This document shows, piece after piece, positions 8,765 to 16,252 of a stretch of 35,311 nt of DNA (positions are counted from its first letter, which is position 1; every line of letters begins with the position of its first letter). The DNA is from Candidatus Methanoperedentaceae archaeon HGW-Methanoperedenaceae-1 (GTDB taxonomy: Archaea > Halobacteriota > Methanosarcinia > Methanosarcinales > Methanoperedenaceae): positions 1 to 35,311 of the forward strand of contig PGYG01000015.1 of NCBI GenBank assembly GCA_002839545.1, read 5' to 3'. The notes under the pieces are model-generated. The model had not been told where the DNA came from. It saw only the letters and a list, made by a program, of their open reading frames with translations, and did not search any database. The translations under genes and the position numbers were made by a program.

Positions 8765-9181
8765 ATGGAACACAAGAAAATCATAGAGAAAATCGACAGC
8801 AAAATGGGCTTCACTCCTGAAATCCTGAATATGATGGGGGATATGAATCCTGAGCTTTTTGCACATTATAAGAAATGCGAGGAGGGCATACAGGAAGACG
8901 GGGCGCTTCCCGCAAAGGTAAAAGTCCTGATGGGGCTGGCGGTTGTGGCATCCCAGAGGTGCGAGTCGTGCTGTGAATCCCAGATGAGAAGCGCACTTCA
9001 CCACGGCGCTACAATGGAAGAAATAATGGAAACAATGAATGTCGTATTCATTACATCAGGCGCGCCAGGTGTTGCAGCATGCCGCAAAGCCCTGAAGATG
9101 ATTGAAGGTAAAGGGGAACATGGATGCGGGCATGGCAGCGGACACGGCGGTGGACATGGCTGTGTACCACGCAAAAGATAA
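8765..9181 (+). CDS. carboxymuconolactone decarboxylase / AhpD-like protein with His/Cys/Gly-rich C-terminal tail
   Basis: GALPAKVKVLMGLAVVASQRCESCCESQMRSALHHGATMEEIMETMNVV; CxxC; tail EHGCGHGSGHGGGHGCVPRKR. Confidence 0.85.
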   Translation: MEHKKIIEKIDSKMGFTPEILNMMGDMNPELFAHYKKCEEGIQEDGALPAKVKVLMGLAVVASQRCESCCESQMRSALHHGATMEEIMETMNVVFITSGAPGVAACRKALKMIEGKGEHGCGHGSGHGGGHGCVPRKR

Positions 9182-9245
9182 TGAACCAGGCAATTAAATA
9201 TCCCTCCTTAATGATTTATACCACATAAGGAATATAGGCTGGAAC

Positions 9246-9926
9246 ATGTTCGGAAGAGAAACACAACTTGTTGATTGCAGGGAAGCAATGGGACTTGGTC
9301 GCGGCGGCGGTATAGCCCAGCGGGGAACAATATCTGAAGCAGCAAGACCTGATGTTGTTGCCATTGCAATGACACCAGGCAGGCGGCATATCACAAAACC
9401 TGTATGTGAGATAACATACGGACTCCGCAGGGAAAATATACAGGTAAGTGTGCTCGTGCTGGAAGCGGGCGCTGGAATTCCAATGGATGATACAGGAGCA
9501 TCCGTCTCGTCAAAAGGTTACGGACCAAAGTTCGGTATAACCGCAAAAGAAATTGACCAGATTGCAAGACATAAGATTGTGTTGATAAATATGGGAAATA
9601 TCAATTCCCACGTTGTCTCGAAAACCAAGAGAATCCTGAAATTTGTCGATATACCTGCGGTAATTGCCTGTGAATATCCCCTTGATTTCGAGGATTTTGC
9701 AAAAGAAGGAATAAAGACAAAAAACGTCATGCCGAAAAACCCGCAAACAGAAGGTACTGTCATGGCTATTGTCAGCGGTATTACAAGGGGTGAGACCTGT
9801 TCAAGGATTGTCATCAATGAACTTGTCAGGGAAATCAGGGATATATTGGGTCAGGATATTAAACAAACCCACGCAGTTAGAAGTGATTTACTTATCAGTG
9901 AAGGTCTGATGTCAGGCGAAGAATAA
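9246..9926 (+). CDS. mcrC: McrC-family protein (methyl-coenzyme M reductase operon protein C homolog)
   Basis: MFGRETQLVDCREAMGLGRGGGIAQRGTISEAARPDVVAIAMTPGRRHITKPVCEITYGLRRENIQVSVLVLEAGAG; strongly reminiscent of McrC; no mcrA/B/G/D beside it. Confidence 0.9.
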   Translation: MFGRETQLVDCREAMGLGRGGGIAQRGTISEAARPDVVAIAMTPGRRHITKPVCEITYGLRRENIQVSVLVLEAGAGIPMDDTGASVSSKGYGPKFGITAKEIDQIARHKIVLINMGNINSHVVSKTKRILKFVDIPAVIACEYPLDFEDFAKEGIKTKNVMPKNPQTEGTVMAIVSGITRGETCSRIVINELVREIRDILGQDIKQTHAVRSDLLISEGLMSGEE

Positions 9927-9934
9927 ACGGGAGA

Positions 9935-10156
9935 GTGAAAGATTTGAAATGTTATATATGCGCCAAAAAGGGAATAAATGAGGATGCAGTAGCAATATGT
10001 ATTGTCTGCGGTATGGGAATATGCATGGAACATTCCATCAGGGAAGAAACGCCAGTGTGGAAAGGTGACTACCCTGTAAGGCTTGAAAAGGATGTTGAGC
10101 ACCTGAAACGTATATTGTGCCAGCCCTGCCATGAAGCATTAAAGGAGAACTGGTGA
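9935..10156 (+). CDS. DUF2180 family zinc-binding protein, copy 1
   Basis: MKDLKCYICAKKGINEDAVAICIVCGMGICMEHSI...LCQPCHE; GTG start. Confidence 0.85.
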   Translation: MKDLKCYICAKKGINEDAVAICIVCGMGICMEHSIREETPVWKGDYPVRLEKDVEHLKRILCQPCHEALKENW

Positions 10157-10383
10157 TTGCCATGTTGAAATGTTACGAATGCGCTGAAAATGGGGCGAAT
10201 GAAGAGGCGGTTGCCGTATGTATCACATGCGGTATGGGGTTGTGTATGGAACATGCCATAAGGTATGACCTTTCGATATGGGAAGGAGGCTACCCTGCGC
10301 CTGTTAAGATTTTAAAGAAAGGTCTTCCAAGGTTCCTGTGCAGTTATTGCAGGGACACAATCATCCCTGGCGCATGTGAGTGA
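10153..10383 (+). CDS. DUF2180 family zinc-binding protein, copy 2
   Basis: [33 protein letters not shown]...LCSYCRDT; start is either GTG 10153 (overlaps previous stop) or ATG 10162. Confidence 0.85.
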   Translation: MIAMLKCYECAENGANEEAVAVCITCGMGLCMEHAIRYDLSIWEGGYPAPVKILKKGLPRFLCSYCRDTIIPGACE

Positions 10384-10394
10384 GGGGAGCGCAC

Positions 10395-11294
10395 ATGTTT
10401 GAAGTGCGCTTCCACGGCAGGGGAGGACAGGGGGCGGTCATGGCAGCCCAGACCCTTGCGGAAGCTGCTGTAATTGAGGGGAATTATGCCGTAGCGTTCC
10501 CTTTTTTTGGGGCGGAAAGACGGGGCGCGCCGGTTCTTGCATTTACAAGGATAGATTCCGGGAAAATTTACAGCAAAACGCAGGTCTATACTCCTGACTG
10601 CGTTGTGGTTCTTGATGATTCACTGCTGGATACTATTGATGTCGTAGCTGGTTTAAAACCCGATGGTTCTGTTGTAATAAACTCAAAAGACGCACCCACA
10701 GATATTGACCTTGGTATGGAGGTGCATACAGGCGCGGTGAATGCTACTTCGGTTGCACTTGAAATCCTGAAAGCGCCGATAACTAATACCGCAATCCTTG
10801 GCGCACTTGCAAAGGTCACGGGGATTGTCAGTATAGAGTCGATTGAAGCTGCGATTAAAAGACGGTTTGGTGAAAAGCTTGGTGAAAAAATAGGGGAAAG
10901 GAACGCTGTTGCTGCACGGACTGCGTATGAGAGGACAGTTACAGGCAAAAGCATGGGCGTTAAACGGCTTGAGCAGAAAAAACAGTGGCTTCCAACGCAC
11001 CAGGAACTGCCTGTCGGCGGTGCGCTTGTTGCGGGAAAAACTGATGCCGGCTTAATCGGACCCGGAAGTTTTACAGAGAATAATGTAAGCGGATGGGCAA
11101 CATTCCGTCCTGTGCGTGACAGGGAAAAGTGTACCATGTGCCTTTTATGCTGGTTTTACTGTCCCGAAGGTACAATTGTCAGAATCTCTGATAAAGGCGA
11201 CCTTATGACAAATTACGATTACTGCAAAGGCTGCGGCATCTGTGCAAACGAATGTCCGGTTGATGCGATTAAAATGGTGAGGGCGAGAGTATGA
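10395..11294 (+). CDS. porG: pyruvate/2-oxoacid:ferredoxin oxidoreductase, fused gamma-delta subunit
   Basis: N-term [47 protein letters not shown] (gamma); C-term [14 protein letters not shown] and [16 protein letters not shown] (delta, 2x[4Fe-4S]). RBS-like GAGGGGAG before ATG 10395. Confidence 0.92.
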   Translation: MFEVRFHGRGGQGAVMAAQTLAEAAVIEGNYAVAFPFFGAERRGAPVLAFTRIDSGKIYSKTQVYTPDCVVVLDDSLLDTIDVVAGLKPDGSVVINSKDAPTDIDLGMEVHTGAVNATSVALEILKAPITNTAILGALAKVTGIVSIESIEAAIKRRFGEKLGEKIGERNAVAARTAYERTVTGKSMGVKRLEQKKQWLPTHQELPVGGALVAGKTDAGLIGPGSFTENNVSGWATFRPVRDREKCTMCLLCWFYCPEGTIVRISDKGDLMTNYDYCKGCGICANECPVDAIKMVRARV

Positions 11295-12463
11295 AACATG
11301 TAATTACCGGCGACCATGCAGTTGCAATAGGTGCAAAACTCTGCCGCGTGGAAGTTGTGCCTGCATACCCGATAACGCCGCAGACACTCATTATCGAACA
11401 TATTGCCGAGTTTGTAAACGATGGCGAGATGAATGCGAAATTCATGACAATGGAATCAGAGCACAGCGTCATGAGCGCAGCAGCAGGTGCTTCTGCCGCA
11501 GGTGCAAGGGTATTCACAGCAACATCATCGCAGGGACTTGCATTCATGCACGAGATGGTTTATGCCACAGCACCCCTGAGACTGCCGGTGGTCATGGTTA
11601 ACGTGAACCGTTCACTTTCCTCTCCGCCCGGAATCTGGGTCGAGTACAATGATTCCATGGGTGAGCGGGATTCGGGATGGCTCCAGGTATATGTGGAAGA
11701 TAACCAGGAAGCACTGGACATGGTTATCCAGTCGTACAGGATAGCAGAGGACAAACGCGTCCTTCTTCCCATAATGCCCTGCCTTGACGGCTTCGTGCTT
11801 TCGCATACGGTTGAGCCGGTTGATGTTCCTGATGAAAGTTTAGTTGATTCGTTCCTTTCCCCTTACGAACCTGATGTTTACCTGAACCCTGAACAGCCTG
11901 CGGTTATAGGGATGTTAATGCCGCCCCAGTATTTCATGGAAATGCGCCGCCAGACAGCAGGAGCTGTGGAAGCTGCAAAAGAAGTTGTGGTGGAAGTGAA
12001 CCGCGAATTTGCAAAAGTTTTTGGCAGGGATTACGGGGGATTGATTGACACGTACAGGATGGAAGATGCGCAAATCGCCCTTATTACCATAGGCACGGTT
12101 ACAAGCACAGCGCGCAAGGTTGTGGATGACATGAGAAACGAGGGCAAGAAAGTGGGTATTGTGAAACTGCGGTTTTTCCGTCCCTTCCCGGCTGAGGAGT
12201 TGAGGGCTGCGCTTTCAGGCATGGGCGCTGTGGGTGTGATTGACAGGTCAATATCATACAACGGCGGCGGACCTATTTTTAGCGAGGTAAGGTCAGCGCT
12301 TTACGGAATGACTATGCCTGTAATTAACCATCTCGCCGGAATCGGGGGACGGGATGTTACAGAGAACCTTATCATGACAATGTTTGAGCTGACACTGGAA
12401 GCTGCAAAAGGCGGGAAAGTAAAGGAAGTTATCTGGCATGAGACAAGGGGTGAAACGTTATGA
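11291..12463 (+). CDS. porA: pyruvate:ferredoxin oxidoreductase alpha subunit
   Basis: [42 protein letters not shown]...[35 protein letters not shown]. Confidence 0.95.
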   Translation: MKHVITGDHAVAIGAKLCRVEVVPAYPITPQTLIIEHIAEFVNDGEMNAKFMTMESEHSVMSAAAGASAAGARVFTATSSQGLAFMHEMVYATAPLRLPVVMVNVNRSLSSPPGIWVEYNDSMGERDSGWLQVYVEDNQEALDMVIQSYRIAEDKRVLLPIMPCLDGFVLSHTVEPVDVPDESLVDSFLSPYEPDVYLNPEQPAVIGMLMPPQYFMEMRRQTAGAVEAAKEVVVEVNREFAKVFGRDYGGLIDTYRMEDAQIALITIGTVTSTARKVVDDMRNEGKKVGIVKLRFFRPFPAEELRAALSGMGAVGVIDRSISYNGGGPIFSEVRSALYGMTMPVINHLAGIGGRDVTENLIMTMFELTLEAAKGGKVKEVIWHETRGETL

Positions 12464-13419
12464 AATTAAAAGACCTGCCTGATGAGAACCTTTTCACGCA
12501 GGGACATACTGCTTGTCCGGGGTGCGGGGCTGCGATGTCTATCCGCAATACTATCAGGATATTTGGTAAAGATACTGCCGTGTATGTGCCTGCAAGCTGC
12601 GCTGTCGTTTTCGGCACGACTTTCCCGCTTGCCGCGTGGAAAGTGCCTTTTTTCCATACTGCTTTTGAGAATACGGGTGCCTCTATAGCAGGCATGAAAG
12701 CTGCATACGAGGTAAAAGGAAAGGATGTTACAGTTATCGGGTTTGCGGGTGATGGCGGGACGTATGATATTGGCTTGCAGAGCATGTCAGGAGCGGCTGA
12801 GCGCAATGATGATGTGCTGTATATCTGCCTTGATAACGAGGCATACATGAACACAGGAATCCAGCGAAGCGGAGGAACTCCTTTCGGGGCATGGACAACG
12901 ACCACGCCTGTTGGTAAAAAGACACAGGGAAACAGGACTTTTAAGAAAAACCTTGCTGAAATCGTGGCTGCCCATGATATTCCTTATTTTGCCACGCTGT
13001 CCATCGGGCATCCGGTTGATTTTATAAGGAAAGTGGAAAAGGCAAAAAGCATGAAGGGATTCAGGTTCCTGCACATGTTCACGCCGTGCATTCCGGGCTG
13101 GAAAATGGACCCTGCCAAAACCGTGGAAGTTACAAAACTTGCAGTTGAATCCGGGATGTGGACACTGTTTGAGATTGAAAACGGCGAGAAAAAAATCACA
13201 TACAAACCCCAGAAGATGAAAAGGGTGAAGGATTACCTGATGATGCAGGGCAGGTTCCGCCACATGAGCGAGGAAGATATTAAAAAACTCCAGATGTGGG
13301 TTTGCCATAAATGGAACCTTAATTATAATGAGAAAGGCGCGCCAGGTGTATGTGAGATTGAACCGCCTGAGGAACACCATGGTGTTACCGAGGAACACAG
13401 GGAGATGCACGGATTATGA
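12460..13419 (+). CDS. porB: pyruvate:ferredoxin oxidoreductase beta subunit
   Basis: GHTACPGCGAAMSIRN; ThPP motif GDGGTYDIGLQSMSGAAERNDDVLYICLDNEAYMNTGIQRSG. Confidence 0.95.
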   Translation: MKLKDLPDENLFTQGHTACPGCGAAMSIRNTIRIFGKDTAVYVPASCAVVFGTTFPLAAWKVPFFHTAFENTGASIAGMKAAYEVKGKDVTVIGFAGDGGTYDIGLQSMSGAAERNDDVLYICLDNEAYMNTGIQRSGGTPFGAWTTTTPVGKKTQGNRTFKKNLAEIVAAHDIPYFATLSIGHPVDFIRKVEKAKSMKGFRFLHMFTPCIPGWKMDPAKTVEVTKLAVESGMWTLFEIENGEKKITYKPQKMKRVKDYLMMQGRFRHMSEEDIKKLQMWVCHKWNLNYNEKGAPGVCEIEPPEEHHGVTEEHREMHGL

Positions 13420-13670
13420 ATAAAACACGACCAAAACTTTACACGTTAAGCACATGCGTTCATTGCAAGGCGACCAAGAATTTCCTGAAGGAGAACGGCA
13501 TAGGGTATGATTATGTGGATGTGGATATGCTGGCAGGGAGTGAAAGGGAGAAGGTAATTTCCGAAGTTATGGAACTTACAGGAACGTGCAGGTTCCCGAC
13601 TATAATTGTCGGGAAGAGGGTGATTCTCGGCTTCCGCGAGGATGAACTGAGAGAGGCACTGGAGTTATGA
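13416..13670 (+). CDS. glutaredoxin-family protein
   Basis: LYTLSTCVHCKATKNFLKENGIGYDYVDVDML...TCRFPTIIVGKRVILGFREDEL; CxxC thioredoxin fold. Confidence 0.9.
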   Translation: MNKTRPKLYTLSTCVHCKATKNFLKENGIGYDYVDVDMLAGSEREKVISEVMELTGTCRFPTIIVGKRVILGFREDELREALEL

Positions 13671-14161
13671 GAACCATTGAGGAAATGTTTCTGGAGATGA
13701 AGAAGATTGCAGATGAGGAAGGGTACATGTTCACTCCCAATAAGGAGGAACTGGATAGTATCCTTGCAGGTCTTCGGGAGAATGAGCAGAGGTACGGTTA
13801 TCCTCTTTGCCCGTGCAGGATAGGAAGCGGCGAGCTTGCAAAGGACATGGATATAATATGTCCGTGCAATTACCGGGATGCTGATATTGCAGAATTCGGA
13901 AGCTGCCTGTGTACGCTGTATGTGGGCGGGGAATGGGGAAATACGAAAGCACATGAGCCTGTACCCGAACGCCGGGCGCAGGAGAATTTTATAAAAGGTT
14001 ACCAGGCTATTATGGAGCAAAAAGGTGCAGGAGGAAAGGATATGGCAGAAGTTTACAGGTGTACAGTGTGCGGGTATTTGTGTGCGCGGGATGAGCCGCC
14101 TGAGCTTTGCCCGATTTGCAGGGCTAAGAAGGAACGGTTTGAGAAGTTTGGGATGAAGTGA
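13667..14161 (+). CDS. ferredoxin:thioredoxin (disulfide) reductase catalytic subunit fused to a rubredoxin-like domain
   Basis: YGYPLCPCRIGSGELAKDMDIICPCNYRDADIAEFGSCLC (FTR catalytic Cys pattern); C-term YRCTVCGYLCARDEPPELCPICRA (rubredoxin-like CxxC...CxxC). Confidence 0.92.
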   Translation: MRTIEEMFLEMKKIADEEGYMFTPNKEELDSILAGLRENEQRYGYPLCPCRIGSGELAKDMDIICPCNYRDADIAEFGSCLCTLYVGGEWGNTKAHEPVPERRAQENFIKGYQAIMEQKGAGGKDMAEVYRCTVCGYLCARDEPPELCPICRAKKERFEKFGMK

Positions 14162-14241
14162 ATATCTCTAAATGGAACAAATGGCATTCCATTGAATATC
14201 GCTCCAATTGCATAAATAACAGAAAGCTTATTTTTCTTCAT

Positions 14242-14358
14242 TCATGTGAGCATCCACCACACGATAAATAAGACTATTCCTACCACAAATAACTTTGTAA
14301 GAAATTCTCCAAGCTCCATATATGCCGTGACTAGGTCGTCTAATGTGTATTTTGCCAT
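14242..14358 (-). CDS. single-TM microprotein (38 aa)
   Basis: Hand translation MAKYTLDDLVTAYMELGEFLTKLFVVGIVLFIVWWMLT*; strong RBS GGAGGTG seven bases before the ATG. Below the ORF-track cutoff and in a different frame from track ORF 14228..14467. Confidence 0.6.
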   Translation of the reverse strand: MAKYTLDDLVTAYMELGEFLTKLFVVGIVLFIVWWMLT

Positions 14359-14478
14359 ATTTATTCACCTCCTGAACAATATCAGGGATTTTCTCCTGAA
14401 TAATATCCGAACTCTTGTTTATATATATCGTCAAAATCATGTATATGTGCTGATATAAAATTAACATACGGATAAGGA

Positions 14479-14679
14479 ATGAATCAAACAGACAAAGCCA
14501 AAACTATAATAAAAACCAATATTTTTGAAATATTGCAAAATGCAGGAACCTCAGCCAGAATTATCTTGTTTGGTTCAAGAGCAAGAGAGGATTCCACAAG
14601 ATTCAGTGATTACGATATTCTCTTGATAACGGATAGAACAATTGAAATTAAAAAAATGGGTCATGAAAGCGATAAATGA
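14479..14679 (+). pseudogene. truncated MNT-type nucleotidyltransferase domain fragment
   Basis: ARIILFGSRAREDSTRFSDYDILLITDR (GSRAR..SDYDILL nucleotidyltransferase motif) ends at 66 aa with no recognisable remainder or HepT partner. Confidence 0.6.
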
Positions 14680-14758
14680 CATCAATATCTCAAACTTCAA
14701 ATGCGCACCCGCCTGAACTATTCTCAAAGAATTTATAAAACCCTTCAACCAATAACAT

Positions 14759-15317
14759 TTGATGATTGAAACACTTACGTTCCTTGTCTCAGGGATGATT
14801 TTCGGGCTGACATCAGGCATATCACCCGGCCCCCTCCTGACACTTGTGATTTCAGAAACATTGAAAAACGGCAGTAGTGGGGGCATGAAAGTCGCGGTTG
14901 CGCCCCTGATAACTGACATACCTATCAGGCGCGGTTTTTATCGGGTATCTTGCTTATGAGAATTTATTTACAAAAGATGTCGAATTTGATATAAGGGATT
15001 TAAATCCACAGTCCTTAAGAAAAGGTGTAATCACGAACTTCCTGAACCCGCACCCGTACCTGTTCTGGTTCACTGTCGGCGCGCCAACGGTATTAAAAGC
15101 AATGGGGGTCGGAGTTTATTCTGCTGCTGCTTTTGTATCAGGGTTTTACGTGTTCCTTGTCGGCTCAAAAATCCTTGTGGCAATTATTACTGAGAAATAC
15201 AGCCTGTTCCTGAAAAGCAGGACTTACATTTACCTTCTCAAAGTTCTTGGTGTAATATTGTTGTTGTTTGCCTTCTCATTCTTGCGCGAGGGACTGGAAT
15301 TATCTGGTGTGATATGA
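14759..15317 (+). pseudogene. LysE-family transporter, internal deletion with frameshift
   Basis: Frame 1: MMIETLTFLVSGMIFGLTSGISPGPLLTLVISETLKNGSSGGMKVAVAPLITDIPI; then a new frame from about 14927: GAVFIGYLAYENLFTKDVEFDIRDLNPQSLRKGVITNFLNPHPYLFWFTVGAP...GLELSGVI. Confidence 0.85.
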
Positions 15318-15333
15318 CTAAACAAGCAGCGGC

Positions 15334-16215
15334 TTAACCCATTAATTTCAGGAAAATCTCCTCAAGGGAGGCTTCTTTTGTTTTAATGTCAATAATACTG
15401 CCGTTGTTCTTTGCAACCCATCCCGTAATCCTGTTAAACTCATCCAGTTCATTTGTGCGTGCAATGTAGTTCCCGTTCACTTTTTCAGCATCAAAACCAA
15501 CTTCCTCTTCAACAGAAAACTCGATGGTATACTCAACCTCACCGCACATTTCCTTAATCTCATCCATCGTCCCGCTTGCGAGCTCCTGCCCCTTGTTTAT
15601 AATCAGCACATGGTCGCACAGGCTTTCGACCTGGTAGAGGTTGTGCGCGCTGAAAACAACAGTCTTCCCCTGTTCCTTAAGCCCTGCCACAAAATCCACG
15701 AGATACTTAGACGTTGTCGGGTCAAGACCTGATGTCATCTCATCCAGTACAAGGTACTCCGGGTCGTTAATCAGCGCCCTTGCAATTGCAACCTTGCGCT
15801 GCATTCCCTTTGACATCTCGCCAAGCCTCTTTGACCCGGCATCGAGCCTCAGTGCAAGAAGAATTTCCTTTATCCTTGCCTGAGCCACCGGCTTTTCCAC
15901 TCCGTAAACCTGTGCAAAAAACATGAGGTAATCGTTTGCAGTCATACCTTCATACAAGGGGCTTTCTTCTGGAAGGAAACCGAGTTTCTGTTTTATTTCC
16001 CGTGCATGCCTGGTAATATCCATTCCCTGGATTGTTATCGTCCCGCGGGTGGGTTTAATCAAACCGCTTAGCATTTTAAGGGTTGTTGTTTTTCCTGCAC
16101 CGTTTGGTCCGACTATCCCGAAAATCTCGCCTTTCCCAATCTCAAAATCAAGGTTTTCAACGGCAGCAAAACCGTCATATTCTTTTCCAAGTCCTTCAAC
16201 CGCAAATTCGCTCAT
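15334..16215 (-). CDS. ABC transporter ATP-binding protein (ABC-2/NatA type)
   Basis: MSEFAVEGLGKEYDGFAAVENLDFEIGKGEIFGIVGPNGAGKTTTLKMLSGL; GEMSKGMQRKVAIARALINDPEYLVLDEMTSGLDP. Start reassigned from 16404 to ATG 16215. Confidence 0.93.
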   Translation of the reverse strand: MSEFAVEGLGKEYDGFAAVENLDFEIGKGEIFGIVGPNGAGKTTTLKMLSGLIKPTRGTITIQGMDITRHAREIKQKLGFLPEESPLYEGMTANDYLMFFAQVYGVEKPVAQARIKEILLALRLDAGSKRLGEMSKGMQRKVAIARALINDPEYLVLDEMTSGLDPTTSKYLVDFVAGLKEQGKTVVFSAHNLYQVESLCDHVLIINKGQELASGTMDEIKEMCGEVEYTIEFSVEEEVGFDAEKVNGNYIARTNELDEFNRITGWVAKNNGSIIDIKTKEASLEEIFLKLMG

Positions 16216-16252
16216 AGAAACAGTTATAAAATTACTCACTAATATAAATACA

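Noticed and set aside
12787-13410. 207-aa antisense ORF opposite porB
   Set aside because: Fully inside a clear PorB gene, no recognisable motif, typical shadow ORF in a high-GC coding region.
14228-14467. 79-aa minus-strand track ORF, considered as RelE/ParE-like toxin
   Set aside because: No convincing toxin motif; an overlapping frame has a much better RBS and a sensible TM protein (14242-14358).
16049-16252. N-terminal 68-residue extension of the ABC-2/PrsW ORF
   Set aside because: It is antisense to the ABC ATPase gene; ATG at 16253 is preceded by a TATA-like element and fits the domain start.
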